From positions 1 through 64,000 of the forward strand of contig CANREN010000001.1 of assembly GCA_947629705.1 (NCBI GenBank): a DNA stretch of 64,000 nucleotides, read 5' to 3'. A program made the position numbers and the translations under genes. The notes under the pieces were generated by a model that was given only the letters and a program-made list of their open reading frames with translations, made no database searches and was not told the DNA's origin. Source of the stretch: an uncultured Alistipes sp. GTDB taxonomy: Bacteria > Bacteroidota > Bacteroidia > Bacteroidales > Rikenellaceae. Shown one piece after another: positions 16,523 through 25,840 of this stretch. Position 1 is the stretch's first letter, and every line of letters starts with the position of its first letter.

Positions 16523-18484
16523 ATGATTTCACTCGATAATTTGACGGTCAGTTACGGCGGCTGGACGCTCTTCGACCGTGTTTCGTTTCTGATCAATCCC
16601 AAAGACCGCATCGGTTTGGTCGGCCGCAACGGGGCCGGAAAGACCACGCTGCTGCGCATCATCACCGGCGAACAGCAGCCGACTTCGGGCGCCGTAACGA
16701 TCGATGGCGAATGCACGATCGGTTACCTGCCCCAGCAGATGCGGGTGCACGATACGACGACCCTCGTGGAGGAGACGGCCAAGGCTTTCGATGAGGTGCT
16801 GCGGTTGGAGGCCGAAATCGACCGGCTGACCCGCGAAATCGCCGAACGGACGGACTACGAAAGTCCGGCCTACGAGCAGCTGCTCCACCGCTTGAACGAT
16901 GCGCAGGACCGTTACCATATTCTGGGCGGCGAGACGCGCGACGCCGACATCGAAAAGACGCTGCTCGGTCTCGGGTTCAGGCGCGAGGACTTCGGTCGGG
17001 CGACGAGCCGGTTTTCGGGCGGTTGGCGGATGCGCATCGAGCTGGCGAAGCTGCTGTTGCGGCGGCCTTCGATCTTTCTGCTGGACGAACCGACCAACCA
17101 CTTGGACATCGAATCCATCCAGTGGTTGGAGGAGTATTTGCGCAATTACAACGGCGCCGTGCTGCTGATTTCCCACGACCGCGCGTTTTTGGACAACGTT
17201 ACGAACCGCACGGTCGAGCTCTCGTTGGGCCGCATCACCGATTACAAGGTTCCCTACTCGAAATACGTCGTGCTGCGGGCCGAACGGCGGGCGCAGCAGC
17301 TGGCCGCTTACGAAAACCAGCAGCGGATGATCGAAAAGACCGAGGAGTTCATCGAGAAGTTCCGCTACAAGCCGACGAAATCGAATCAGGTGCAGTCCCG
17401 CATCAAACAGCTGGAGCGGTTGGAGCGGTTGGAGGTCGAGGAGGAGGATCTGGCGACCCTGAACATCAAGTTCCCGCCTGCGCCCCGTTCGGGAAAGGTG
17501 GTCGCCGAGATCGACGAAGCGGGCATGTCGTTCGGTTCGAAGCACGTGTTCAGCGGGGCGAACTTCGTCATCGAGAAGGGCGACCGCATCGCGCTGGTCG
17601 GACGCAACGGCGAGGGGAAAACCACGCTGGCCCGCATGTTGGTCGGCCAGCTGACCCCGACGGAGGGATCGGTGCGGATCGGCGCCAATGTCAATATCGG
17701 CTACTATGCGCAGAATCAAGATGATCTGATGGACGGCGATTTTACCGTCTACGATACGTTGGATCGGGTGGCCGTGGGGGATATCCGCACGCGGTTGCGG
17801 GATATTCTCGGAGCGTTCCTTTTCCGCGGCGAAGAGATCGACAAAAAGGTGAAGGTGCTTTCGGGCGGCGAACGAGCGCGCTTGGCGATGGCCCGCATGA
17901 TGCTCGAACCGCGCAACCTGCTGGTGCTCGACGAGCCGACGAACCACATGGACATGCGTTCGAAGGATATACTGAAAAGCGCCATCATGAAGTACGACGG
18001 CACGGTGGTCGTCGTTTCGCACGACCGCGAGTTCCTCGACGGTATGGTCGACAAGGTCTACGAGTTCCGCGACGGCCGGGTGCACGAATATTTAGGCGGC
18101 ATCTACTATTTCCTCGAAAAGCGTAGGTTGGAGTCGCTGCGCGAGCTGGAGCGGCGCGATGCTTCGACCGCAAAATCGGCTCCTGCGGCGAATATGAAGG
18201 CGAAACCGGTCGAGATACCCCCGTCCGGCGGCGGAAAACGCTCCTACGAACAGAAAAAAGAGCAGGAAAAATTGCTGCGCAAATTGCGCAAGGCTGTGGA
18301 GACGATCGAGGCCGATTTGGCCGACATCGAGCGGCAGATTGCGGCTTACGATGCGAAATTCGCCGCAGCGACCGGCTACGACGAAGCCGATTACAAGGCC
18401 TACAACGACCTGAAAGCCCGCTACGACCATCAGATGCACGAGTGGGAGAAAGCCTCCTACGAGTTGGAGATCACCGAAGGATAG
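16523..18484 (+). CDS. ABC-F family ATPase (ribosome-associated, Uup/YheS type)
   Basis: The 653-residue protein has two ABC domains with Walker A GRNGAGKTTLLR and GRNGEGKTTLAR, signatures FSGGWRMR and LSGGERAR, and Walker B LLDEPTNHLD and VLDEPTNHMD. They are joined by the P-site tRNA-interaction motif linker (about residues 235-305). There are no membrane segments. The C terminus is a coiled coil (about 570-650), as in Uup/YheS. ABC-F proteins act on the ribosome to resolve stalled complexes; some give antibiotic protection, but nothing here shows resistance. Confidence 0.93.
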   Translation: MISLDNLTVSYGGWTLFDRVSFLINPKDRIGLVGRNGAGKTTLLRIITGEQQPTSGAVTIDGECTIGYLPQQMRVHDTTTLVEETAKAFDEVLRLEAEIDRLTREIAERTDYESPAYEQLLHRLNDAQDRYHILGGETRDADIEKTLLGLGFRREDFGRATSRFSGGWRMRIELAKLLLRRPSIFLLDEPTNHLDIESIQWLEEYLRNYNGAVLLISHDRAFLDNVTNRTVELSLGRITDYKVPYSKYVVLRAERRAQQLAAYENQQRMIEKTEEFIEKFRYKPTKSNQVQSRIKQLERLERLEVEEEDLATLNIKFPPAPRSGKVVAEIDEAGMSFGSKHVFSGANFVIEKGDRIALVGRNGEGKTTLARMLVGQLTPTEGSVRIGANVNIGYYAQNQDDLMDGDFTVYDTLDRVAVGDIRTRLRDILGAFLFRGEEIDKKVKVLSGGERARLAMARMMLEPRNLLVLDEPTNHMDMRSKDILKSAIMKYDGTVVVVSHDREFLDGMVDKVYEFRDGRVHEYLGGIYYFLEKRRLESLRELERRDASTAKSAPAANMKAKPVEIPPSGGGKRSYEQKKEQEKLLRKLRKAVETIEADLADIERQIAAYDAKFAAATGYDEADYKAYNDLKARYDHQMHEWEKASYELEITEG

Positions 18485-18541
18485 TTCCCCGTTGTGCAAG
18501 GTTGTCGCAGGAAGATATCAATAAAGCAGGATCGAACATAA

Positions 18542-19279
18542 ATGGAGAACAACAATTTGATTTTCGGCATCCGGCCCGTGGCCGAGGCCGTCGAAGCCGG
18601 ACGGCAAATCGAAAAACTCTATATCCGCAAGGGGGCCGACGGCCAGCTGATGCAGGAGCTGAAAGACCGCTGCACCCGTCATCGGCTGCGCTGGCAGGAG
18701 GTGCCGGTGGAGAAGCTCAACCGTCTGACCCGAGGCAATCATCAGGGGGTCGTGGCCCAAACCGCGGCAATCGAGTATGTCGAACTGACGGATATGCTGG
18801 AACGCGTGCCCGACGATGAAACGCCGTTGATCGTCCTCTTCGACGGAGTTACCGACGTGCGGAATTTCGGGGCGATCGCCCGTTCGGCGGAGTGCGCCGG
18901 AGCGCACGGATTGATTACGCCGCTGAAAAATTCGGCACCCGTCAATGCCGAAGCGATCCGCGCTTCGGCGGGTGCGCTGACGACGATTCCCGTCTGTCGA
19001 GTCGGGTCGGTCCGCAATACGCTGAAACAGTTGCAGGCCGAAGGATTCCAGTTGGTCGCCGCTACGGAAAAGAGCCGCAAGCTGCTTTACGATGCCGATT
19101 TCCGCAAGCCGACCGTGCTCGTCATGGGGGCCGAGGACACGGGCATCTCGAAAGAGGTGCTGAAACTTTGCGATGAACGACTGGCCATTCCGCTCATCGG
19201 GCATATCGAATCGCTCAATGTGTCGGCTGCGGCGGCGGTCATGCTGTTCGAGGCGGTGCGCCAGCGGATCGGAGATTAA
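18542..19279 (+). CDS. rlmB: 23S rRNA (guanosine-2'-O)-methyltransferase RlmB / TrmH-family SpoU methylase
   Basis: The 245-residue protein has the RNA-binding substrate domain IFGIRPVAEAVEAGRQIEKLYI, then the SPOUT knot with motif 1 VTDVRNFGAIARSAECAGAHGLI, motif 2 LVMGAEDTGISKEVL and motif 3 IPLIGHIESLNVSAAAAVMLFEA. It is expected to 2'-O-methylate a guanosine of 23S rRNA (G2251 in E. coli). A membrane protein gene follows 13 bases later. Confidence 0.92.
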   Translation: MENNNLIFGIRPVAEAVEAGRQIEKLYIRKGADGQLMQELKDRCTRHRLRWQEVPVEKLNRLTRGNHQGVVAQTAAIEYVELTDMLERVPDDETPLIVLFDGVTDVRNFGAIARSAECAGAHGLITPLKNSAPVNAEAIRASAGALTTIPVCRVGSVRNTLKQLQAEGFQLVAATEKSRKLLYDADFRKPTVLVMGAEDTGISKEVLKLCDERLAIPLIGHIESLNVSAAAAVMLFEAVRQRIGD

Positions 19280-19292
19280 GAAGGTTAACAGT

Positions 19293-21014
19293 ATGATGAG
19301 CAAATTAACAGACTATTGGATCGAGCTTCGTCGGGGGCTCGTGCGGGTCGTGCGCCGCTATCCGGCAGAGACGGCGTTGCAGACGGTTTTGACCGCTTTG
19401 TTTGTCTGGTGGACCGAGGCGGAGGCTTTTTCGCTCTTTCCGGCCCAATGCTTGTGGATTTTCCCCCTCTTTTCGCTCGGGGCGCTCATCCTCAATACAT
19501 GGGCCGGTCGGGGCCCGTGGCGGATCGTTTATTATGTGATCTGGGCGCCGCTCGTGCCGTTGTTGTTTTGGAGGGGGCTGCCGGCATGGGTCGCTACGGA
19601 GCAATTCGCCCTGACGCTGGGCGTTTTGGTGCCGTTGGCCCTGCTGCTGTGCCGTAGGGTTCGGGATAACCGGCATTTCGCGGCGAATCTCCTCCTCTAT
19701 CTGCGGGCGGCGGTCGTCTCGCTGCTGTTTGCGAATATCGCGTTGGGCCTTTTCGAGGCGACGCTCTGGTCGGCGGCCTACATCTTCGGATTCGACGAAA
19801 TGCGGTGGGTCGAGCATCTGGCGGTGGATGTCGTGCCGGTGGCGGAGTTCCTGGCTGCGCCGATGCTCTTCCTGCTGCTGCTCGATCGTTGGGAACAGGC
19901 GGCGTTTCGCATGGCTCGTATCGGCGAGGTCGTGATAAACTGGATCTTTACGCCGGCGCTTGTCGTTTATGCGCTTCTTTTGCACGCGTATGTCATCAAG
20001 ATATTGATCGCTGTGTCGCTGCCGCGCGGCGGGGTGGCCTATATGGTTTTCGGATTCATCCTTACGGCATTCGTCGTGCGGGTGTTGCGCGAGTCGGTTG
20101 AAAAACGGGTCGCTGAATGGTTCTACGCCCGTTTCAGTTTCGTCATGCTCGTGCCGATCCTGCTGTTCTGGGTCGGAGCCGCGCGCCGTGTCGGCGAATA
20201 CGGATTGACCGTCCCGCGCGTCTATCTGCTCGTTTGCGGTTGCGTGATGACACTCGCCGTGATCATCTTTTCCCTGCGTTCGGGACGTTATAGTTGGCTG
20301 TTTGCTTCGGCGTTCGTGCTTTTCGCTGCCGTCGCCTATGTCCCGGCCCTGTCGCCCGCCCGCATCGGAATGCGTTCGCAGCGGGCGCGCTTCGAACGGT
20401 TGGGCCGCGAACTGGGTATGCTCGATGCCGAAGGCCGTTTCGTCCGGCGGCGTGTTCCGTTGTCCGATTCGGTGCGCAGGGCCGATTATGCCGATCTCTT
20501 TTCGGCGATGCGCTATGTCGGACGTCGCGATACGGCATTCTGTACCTCGTTGGGGTTGGAGGGCGGTTCCATACCCTGGAATTTGGAATCCGAGTTGCTG
20601 CCGTGGAACGTGGATTCGGCCGAGACGGTCGCTGTCGATCCCATCGCAACGGTGGAGTTGCCGCAGAACTGCCCGATTCCGCAGACGGACGCCTATCCGA
20701 ATCTTTATGCGAATGTCGATCATTGGCGGAGTGGGGAGACCGGGGTGCGTTTCGCTTCCGATACGCTGTGCGTAATGCTCGACGGTTGGCCGCTGCTTCT
20801 CCTTTCCGGCGAAGAATTGGTGCGTCGGCAGATGGAGCTGGCAGAACTGACGTTCGAGCAGCTTTTCAGCCTTGACGAGGAGCAGGCGATGCGTTTTCTG
20901 GACTATCGCGGCGAGCAGGTGCGGGTCGTGTTCCGAGACCTGAAGGTCGAACGCCGCGATTCGGTTTCGTATGGGTGTGCCGGTGCGGCGGCCGAATTGC
21001 TGATGACACGATGA
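19293..21014 (+). CDS. DUF4153-family integral membrane protein
   Basis: The 573-residue protein has about ten to eleven hydrophobic helices in residues 20-380 and then a soluble C-terminal domain of about 190 residues with no recognised motif. The layout and the pattern TRxxxxRVGxYGLTxxRxY (here ARRVGEYGLTVPRVYLL) match the DUF4153 family. No function is established. I start at the ATG at 19293 since the track's first 40 residues are a shadow of rlmB. Its stop overlaps the next start (ATGA), so the two are translationally coupled. Confidence 0.8.
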   Translation: MMSKLTDYWIELRRGLVRVVRRYPAETALQTVLTALFVWWTEAEAFSLFPAQCLWIFPLFSLGALILNTWAGRGPWRIVYYVIWAPLVPLLFWRGLPAWVATEQFALTLGVLVPLALLLCRRVRDNRHFAANLLLYLRAAVVSLLFANIALGLFEATLWSAAYIFGFDEMRWVEHLAVDVVPVAEFLAAPMLFLLLLDRWEQAAFRMARIGEVVINWIFTPALVVYALLLHAYVIKILIAVSLPRGGVAYMVFGFILTAFVVRVLRESVEKRVAEWFYARFSFVMLVPILLFWVGAARRVGEYGLTVPRVYLLVCGCVMTLAVIIFSLRSGRYSWLFASAFVLFAAVAYVPALSPARIGMRSQRARFERLGRELGMLDAEGRFVRRRVPLSDSVRRADYADLFSAMRYVGRRDTAFCTSLGLEGGSIPWNLESELLPWNVDSAETVAVDPIATVELPQNCPIPQTDAYPNLYANVDHWRSGETGVRFASDTLCVMLDGWPLLLLSGEELVRRQMELAELTFEQLFSLDEEQAMRFLDYRGEQVRVVFRDLKVERRDSVSYGCAGAAAELLMTR

Positions 21015-21574
21015 ATCATCCGGTTTTGGGCGAAATCGTGTGCGTGCAGTCGGCGCGGGCCCGGCGCATCTCGATCAGCGTGCGCAAGGGCGGTGCGGTG
21101 CGGTTGGTTTATCCGCGCCGTGTTTCGCAACGGGAGGCATGGGCCTTTTTGGAGAGCAAGGTTGCGTGGGTCGAACGGGCCCGGCAGCGGCTCGCGGCCC
21201 GTACGCCTGTCGAACCTCTGTTGCCGCCGGCCGAGGCGAAAGAGCGGATCGAGGAGCTGCGCCGTGCGGCGAAAGCCGATCTGCCCCTCCGTCTCGAACG
21301 GCTTTCGCAGCAGACGGGCCTGCAATATGCCGGTCTGACGATTCGGGCCGCACGGACGAAGTGGGGCTGCTGCACCTGTCGGAATACGCTCTCGTTGAGC
21401 CTTTTTCTGATGCTTTTGCCCGAACGTCTGCGCGATTTCGTCCTCTTGCACGAACTTTGTCATACGGTTCATCACAACCATTCACCCCGATTCCATGCCC
21501 TGCTCGACCGACTGACCGGCGGCCGTGAAAAAGAGCTCCGTCGGGAGTTGCACAGTTATTCGATTCGAGGATAA
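21011..21574 (+). CDS. YgjP/WLM-like zinc metalloprotease (DUF45)
   Basis: The 187-residue protein carries the zinc motif HExxH in LLHELCHTVHHNHSPRFH, preceded by the family motif TKWGCCTCRNTLSLSLFLMLLP. This is the pattern of YgjP-like, SprT-like metallopeptidases. Its role is unknown. Start at MNHPVLGEIV, the ATG that overlaps the DUF4153 stop by four bases; the track's earlier start would overlap that gene further. Confidence 0.85.
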   Translation: MNHPVLGEIVCVQSARARRISISVRKGGAVRLVYPRRVSQREAWAFLESKVAWVERARQRLAARTPVEPLLPPAEAKERIEELRRAAKADLPLRLERLSQQTGLQYAGLTIRAARTKWGCCTCRNTLSLSLFLMLLPERLRDFVLLHELCHTVHHNHSPRFHALLDRLTGGREKELRRELHSYSIRG

Positions 21575-21612
21575 AAAATGGAAAAATTATTGGAATTTAG
21601 CCGGTTTATTCG

Positions 21613-21620
21613 TATCTTCG
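21613..21620 (+). promoter_or_regulatory. weak -7 box (TATCTTCG) of galK
   Basis: TATCTTCG is one mismatch from TAnnTTTG and lies 40 bases before the galK ATG, after the upstream gene's stop. Confidence 0.35.
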
Positions 21621-21660
21621 TTGCAATAACGACCGAAAAACCACAAAACCCATCCATACC

Positions 21661-22812
21661 ATGAAACAACAAGTCTGCAAAAAATTCGAGGAACTCTACG
21701 GCGCGGGCGCCGAGTTGTTCACTTCTCCGGGCCGCATCAACCTCATCGGCGAGCATACCGATTACAATGGCGGCTTCGTCTTTCCGGGCGCCGTCGACAA
21801 GGGGATCGTGGCTGCGATCCGGCTCAACGGCACCGATCGGGTGAATGCCTATGCGCTCGACCTCGGTGAACAAACCTCGTTCGGTCTGAACGAAGAGGAC
21901 AAACCCGGCGAAAGTTGGGCCTGCTACATTTTCGGCGTATGCCGCGAAATGCAGAAACGGGGCGGCAGGATCGGCGGATTCGACACCGTCTTCTCCGGCG
22001 ACGTTCCCCTCGGAGCCGGCATGTCGTCGTCCGCAGCATTAGAATCGACCTATGCCTATGCGTTGAACGAGCTTTTCCATTGCAATATCGACAAATTCGA
22101 GCTGGCGAAGATCGGTCAGTCTACCGAACACAACTACTGCGGGGTGAATTGCGGCATCATGGATCAATTCGCTTCGGTCTTCGGCAAGGCGGGCTGTCTG
22201 ATGCGGTTGGACTGCCGGTCGTTGGAGTATGTCTACTTCCCGTTCGATCCCGAAGCGCACGGGTACAAACTTTTGTTAGTCGATTCGCGGGTGAAACATG
22301 AGCTGGTTGATTCGCCCTACAACAAACGCCGTCAGTCGTGCGAGCGGGTCGTTGCGGCGATGCAGCAAAAGCATCCGCACGTACAGTTCCTGCGCGATGC
22401 AGACCTGACGATGCTCGAAGAGGTCGCCCCCGAGCTGTCGCAGGAGGATTACAAACGGGCCCGCTTCGTTATCGGCGAGGTGCGTCGCGTATTGGATGTT
22501 TGCGATGCGCTGGAGCGGAACGATTACGAGACGGTCGGCAGGAAGATGTACGAGACGCATTGGGGCCTGTCGAAGGATTACGAAGTGTCGTGCGTCGAAT
22601 TGGATTTCCTCGCCGAGGTCGCGAAAGCGTGCGGCGTTACGGGTTCGCGCATTATGGGCGGCGGATTCGGCGGTTGCACCATCAATTTGGTGAAAAAGGC
22701 GCTGTACGATGAGTTCGTCGCTACGGTCAAGGAGAAGTTCAGCGCCGAATACGGCCACGAACCGAAAATCTACGACGTGGTCATTTCGGACGGTTCCAGA
22801 CGATTGGAATAG
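21661..22812 (+). CDS. galK: galactokinase
   Basis: GalK phosphorylates alpha-D-galactose in the Leloir pathway. The 383-residue GHMP kinase has the galactokinase signature SPGRINLIGEHTDYNGGFVFPGA, the ATP motif VPLGAGMSSSAALE, the catalytic-Asp region CGIMDQFASVFGKAG, and GSRIMGGGFGGCTINLV. Aldose 1-epimerase (galM), which supplies the alpha anomer, is at 38.7-39.7 kb, not in this operon. Confidence 0.96.
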   Translation: MKQQVCKKFEELYGAGAELFTSPGRINLIGEHTDYNGGFVFPGAVDKGIVAAIRLNGTDRVNAYALDLGEQTSFGLNEEDKPGESWACYIFGVCREMQKRGGRIGGFDTVFSGDVPLGAGMSSSAALESTYAYALNELFHCNIDKFELAKIGQSTEHNYCGVNCGIMDQFASVFGKAGCLMRLDCRSLEYVYFPFDPEAHGYKLLLVDSRVKHELVDSPYNKRRQSCERVVAAMQQKHPHVQFLRDADLTMLEEVAPELSQEDYKRARFVIGEVRRVLDVCDALERNDYETVGRKMYETHWGLSKDYEVSCVELDFLAEVAKACGVTGSRIMGGGFGGCTINLVKKALYDEFVATVKEKFSAEYGHEPKIYDVVISDGSRRLE

Positions 22813-22838
22813 GTCGGACGAAATTCGTTGAATACCGC

Positions 22839-22873
22839 GAGCGGGATGGCTTTCTGTTGCAGCCGTCCCGCTC
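22839..22873. terminator. hairpin between convergent galK and GNAT genes
   Basis: GAGCGGGATGGCT pairs with AGCCGTCCCGCTC with one wobble. The T-runs on either side are weak, so it may be a terminator or a stabilising 3' hairpin. Confidence 0.55.
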
Positions 22874-22931
22874 GATTTATAGGGAGGTTCGTAAATAAAC
22901 CGCCGAACTCCGATTCGGCCGAAAGCCGTAT

Positions 22932-23465
22932 TCAGCTGCCTTCTAAAATCTTCTGGAACAGCATCTCGTCGGTGTAGCCGTCGGGCGTCCAGAGCCAATC
23001 GCGTTTGACTCCGATTTCGATGAATCCGGCATCTCTGAACAAAGCGAGACTGGCATTGTTCGTCGCTCCTACATTGCACCATAACTGATGCAGCCGCAAC
23101 ACTTCGCGGCCGTAGCGGCAAACCGTCGATACGGCATCCTTGGCATATCCTTTGCCTCGGGCGTCCGCCGGATAGATCAAAAGACCGATTCCGGCGCGTC
23201 CGTTCAGCGGGTCGAACTCGAACAGATCGAGGGATCCGACAACCAGCCCCTCCGCAAGAGTTTCGATCATCAACCGTTGTTGGCGGGTCTGGAAGAGGTC
23301 GAACCGCTGCTCCTCGATGAATCGTTCCAGCGTATGCCGTGAAAAAGGAGCGGTCGTGCCGCTTACGCGCCAAATCGACGGATCGTTTTCCCATCGGTAC
23401 ATCGGGTCGATGTCCTCCGGCTCGACGGCCCGCAATCGGATGAGTTTGCCTTCGATCGGTGTCAA
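22932..23465 (-). CDS. GNAT-family N-acetyltransferase (RimJ/RimL-like)
   Basis: The 177-residue protein starts with the RimJ/L pattern IRLRAVEPEDIDPMYRWENDP and has the acetyl-CoA loop region YPADARGKGYAKDAV (R/Q-x-x-G-x-A variant) and NVGATNNASLALFRDAGFIEIG. It may acetylate a small amine or a protein N terminus; the substrate is unknown. Its start overlaps the ROK gene stop by four bases, so it is coupled to it. Confidence 0.88.
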   Translation of the reverse strand: MTPIEGKLIRLRAVEPEDIDPMYRWENDPSIWRVSGTTAPFSRHTLERFIEEQRFDLFQTRQQRLMIETLAEGLVVGSLDLFEFDPLNGRAGIGLLIYPADARGKGYAKDAVSTVCRYGREVLRLHQLWCNVGATNNASLALFRDAGFIEIGVKRDWLWTPDGYTDEMLFQKILEGS

Positions 23466-24691
23466 AGTCCGATGATTTTGTTACGGATCAGCATCGCCAC
23501 GCCCCAGGCATTGGCGTTTTCCGACATCTTCGAAACGCGGAATTTCGTATCCTTGTAGACGAGATTCAGCGAATATTTGTTGGTCGCCGATTTCAGCGGC
23601 AGCATCAGATAGTCTCCTGCCGCCGCCAAGTTGCCGCCGACGATGACCGTCTCCGGATTGAACGTATTGATGAGGAAGGCGACGGCCTTGCCGACCTTCT
23701 CGCCGGCTTCCTCGATCAATTCGATGGAAAGATTGTCGTCGTTTTTCGCAGCGGCGATGATTTCATCAATATGGATGGGCTTCTTTTGTTCGTATTGTTC
23801 GCGCAGGATGGTGTTGACCCCCTTTTCGATCAGATGACGCATCTTGTCCTCGATGGCGATACCCGAAACTTCGGTCTCCAAACAGCCTTTCTTGCCGCAC
23901 GAACAGATGATTTCGTTGTCGAAGAACGGAATGTGGCCGAATTCACCGGCGAAACCGCTTTTGCCGTAATAGAGTTGTCCGTCGACGATGATTCCGATGG
24001 CCACGCCCCGACCCATGTGCAGGTAGAGCACGTTGCTTTCGTCTTTCGATTTGCCGCAGGTGTATTCGGCATAGCAGCGGGCGCGGGTGTCGTTTTCGAG
24101 CAGTACGCGGATGCCGACCCGTTCTTCGAGGATGTCGCGCAGCGATTGTTCGCTCGATGTGAAGTATTTGTAGCTGCGGCCCGTGTCCGGATTGACGCGG
24201 CCCGTCATGCAGACGCCCAACCCGAGTATTTTGCCGCGGTCGATGCCGCAGTTGGCGATGAACCGTTCGATATTCGTGCAGATATGTTCCATGCACTGCG
24301 GCCGGTCGAGCAGTTCGAACGTGTTGTCGGTCTCCTCTTTGATGATGTTGTTTTGCAGGTCGGTGATCAAAAAGGTCATGTTGTCGCGGCCGACGTTTAC
24401 GCCTGCGAAATAGATCGCCGAGTTGGCCAATCCGAAGACGTTGGGGCGGCGTCCGCCCGGCGTCTCCACTTTCCCGAGATCGCACACGATATTCTCCTCC
24501 ACCAATTCCTGTACCAATTTGGTGATGGTCGGTACGCTGATATGCAGCTGCTTGGTCAGTTCCGAGAAGGTGCATTCGCCGTTGACGGCCATGTGGGCGA
24601 TAATGTTGCGTTTGATGATGTTGTTTTTATGGGAGATTCCCTTCAAGGCATCTTCTTCGTGGTTATTGAAAAACTCGGTCAGTGAGGTCAT
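23462..24691 (-). CDS. ROK-family transcriptional regulator (NagC/XylR-like)
   Basis: The 409-residue protein has an N-terminal winged helix (IIKRNIIAHMAVNGECTFSELTKQLHISVPTITKLVQELVEENIV), then the ROK sugar-binding domain with LGLGVCMTGRVN, the GFAGEFGHIPFF motif and the zinc motif CSCGKKGCLETEVSG. It is a likely sugar-responsive repressor. The ligand is not visible; a galactose or amino-sugar role could be suspected because galK is nearby, but galK lies in the opposite direction. The promoter is TTTG-19-TAATTTTG. Confidence 0.88.
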   Translation of the reverse strand: MTSLTEFFNNHEEDALKGISHKNNIIKRNIIAHMAVNGECTFSELTKQLHISVPTITKLVQELVEENIVCDLGKVETPGGRRPNVFGLANSAIYFAGVNVGRDNMTFLITDLQNNIIKEETDNTFELLDRPQCMEHICTNIERFIANCGIDRGKILGLGVCMTGRVNPDTGRSYKYFTSSEQSLRDILEERVGIRVLLENDTRARCYAEYTCGKSKDESNVLYLHMGRGVAIGIIVDGQLYYGKSGFAGEFGHIPFFDNEIICSCGKKGCLETEVSGIAIEDKMRHLIEKGVNTILREQYEQKKPIHIDEIIAAAKNDDNLSIELIEEAGEKVGKAVAFLINTFNPETVIVGGNLAAAGDYLMLPLKSATNKYSLNLVYKDTKFRVSKMSENANAWGVAMLIRNKIIGL

Positions 24692-24720
24692 CTTTCGTTT
24701 TGCATTTTCGAATTACTGCG

Positions 24721-24751
24721 CAAAATTAATAAATATATTTAATAACGCAAA
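24721..24751 (-). promoter_or_regulatory. promoter of the ROK regulator gene
   Basis: On the minus strand TTTG (24748-24751) is followed after 19 bases by TAATTTTG (24721-24728). The start codon is 29 bases further. Confidence 0.65.
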
Positions 24752-24813
24752 CTTCGATCGATAAAAAAGGATATTATTATAGAGGTACGAATACGAATCC
24801 GTTTTAGGCTTGC

Positions 24814-24853
24814 AAAAAAATACGGGCCGCATCCTGCGCGAGGTGCGGCCCGT
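24814..24853 (-). terminator. intrinsic terminator of fabD
   Basis: On the minus strand ACGGGCCGCA pairs with TGCGGCCCGT and is followed by ATTTTTTT. Confidence 0.9.
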
Positions 24854-24877
24854 TCGATCGGACGAAGGCGGTGCGGT

Positions 24878-25771
24878 TTACAAGGTCGATTTCGATTCGA
24901 CGTCGGCTTCGGCATCCACCTTTTTAATCAATCCCTGAAGCACCGTGCCCGGGCCGAGCTCGGAGAACACGGCGATACCGTCGGCGAGCATGTTGCGCAC
25001 AATGTAGGTCCAGCGCACCGGAGCCGTCAGCTGGGCGATCAGATTGGCCTTGATCGCTGCGGGATCGGTATAGGGTTTTGCATCCGCATTCTGGTAGATG
25101 GGGCAGATCGGGGTTTGGAACGGTGCATCATCGATGGCTTTCTCCAACTCCTGTTTTGCCGGCTCCATCAGCGGCGAGTGGAATGCGCCGCCGACCGGCA
25201 GACGCAATGCACGGCGGGCGCCGGCGGCTTTGGCTTTTTCACAGGCGGCATCGACGGCATCGACGGCACCCGAAATCACGAGCTGTCCCGGGCAGTTGTA
25301 GTTGGCTGCGACGACGACGCCTTCGGTCGATGCGCAAATCTCCTCGACCGTTTGGTCGTCTAATCCGAGAATGGCTGCCATCGTTCCAGGATGGGCTTCG
25401 CAGGCGTCCTGCATGGCCTGGGCACGTTTCGATACGAGTTTCAGACCGTCTTCGAACGAGAGGGCACCGGCAACGACCAATGCCGAAAATTCACCCAACG
25501 AGTGTCCGGCGACGGCATCGGGCTTTACGCCGAGCGCCTTGGCCATGATGACCGAGTGGAGGAATACGGCGGGTTGCGTAACTTTGGTCTGCTTCAACTC
25601 GTCGGGCGTACCGGCGAACATAATGTCCGTGATGCGGAATCCGAGAATCTCGTTGGCCTGTTCGAAAAGCTCTTTGGCGGCAGGCAGGTGGTCGTAGAGG
25701 TCTTTGCCCATCCCGACGGCTTGGGCGCCCTGACCCGGGAAAACGTATGCGTGTTTCATCTTCGACTGCAT
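24878..25771 (-). CDS. fabD: malonyl-CoA:ACP transacylase
   Basis: FabD loads malonate on acyl carrier protein for fatty acid synthesis. The protein shows YVFPGQGAQAVGMGKDLY, the catalytic serine motif AGHSLGEFSALV, a conserved Arg region and the late His in GGAFHSPLMEPA. The track start gives 297 residues; an internal ATG at 25759 (MKHAYVFPGQG) gives 293 and matches typical FabD N termini at least as well. A TATCTTTG box lies upstream; the gene ends with a strong terminator, so it is monocistronic. Confidence 0.96.
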   Translation of the reverse strand: MQSKMKHAYVFPGQGAQAVGMGKDLYDHLPAAKELFEQANEILGFRITDIMFAGTPDELKQTKVTQPAVFLHSVIMAKALGVKPDAVAGHSLGEFSALVVAGALSFEDGLKLVSKRAQAMQDACEAHPGTMAAILGLDDQTVEEICASTEGVVVAANYNCPGQLVISGAVDAVDAACEKAKAAGARRALRLPVGGAFHSPLMEPAKQELEKAIDDAPFQTPICPIYQNADAKPYTDPAAIKANLIAQLTAPVRWTYIVRNMLADGIAVFSELGPGTVLQGLIKKVDAEADVESKSTL

Positions 25772-25788
25772 TTTTTTGGTTTGCGCTG

Positions 25789-25796
25789 CAAAGATA
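25789..25796 (-). promoter_or_regulatory. -7 box (TATCTTTG) of fabD
   Basis: The minus strand reads TATCTTTG 17 bases before the track start. It lies back to back with the candidate promoter of the cobalamin riboswitch. Confidence 0.6.
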
Positions 25797-25815
25797 CGAA
25801 TTTATTTTTATTCCG

Positions 25816-25823
25816 TAACTTCG
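25816..25823 (+). promoter_or_regulatory. candidate -7 box (TAACTTCG) of the cobalamin riboswitch RNA
   Basis: TAACTTCG is one mismatch from TAnnTTTG and would start transcription just before the aptamer P1 stem. Confidence 0.4.
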
Positions 25824-25840
25824 CATTGCAATGGTTCGCA

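Noticed and set aside
16529-18085. 518-residue minus-strand ORF
   Set aside because: Antisense to the ABC-F ATPase gene, low-complexity His/Gln/Arg content.
16523-18484. ABC-F protein as an antibiotic resistance factor
   Set aside because: The sequence matches housekeeping Uup/YheS-type proteins with a C-terminal coiled coil, and it sits in a housekeeping operon with rpe.
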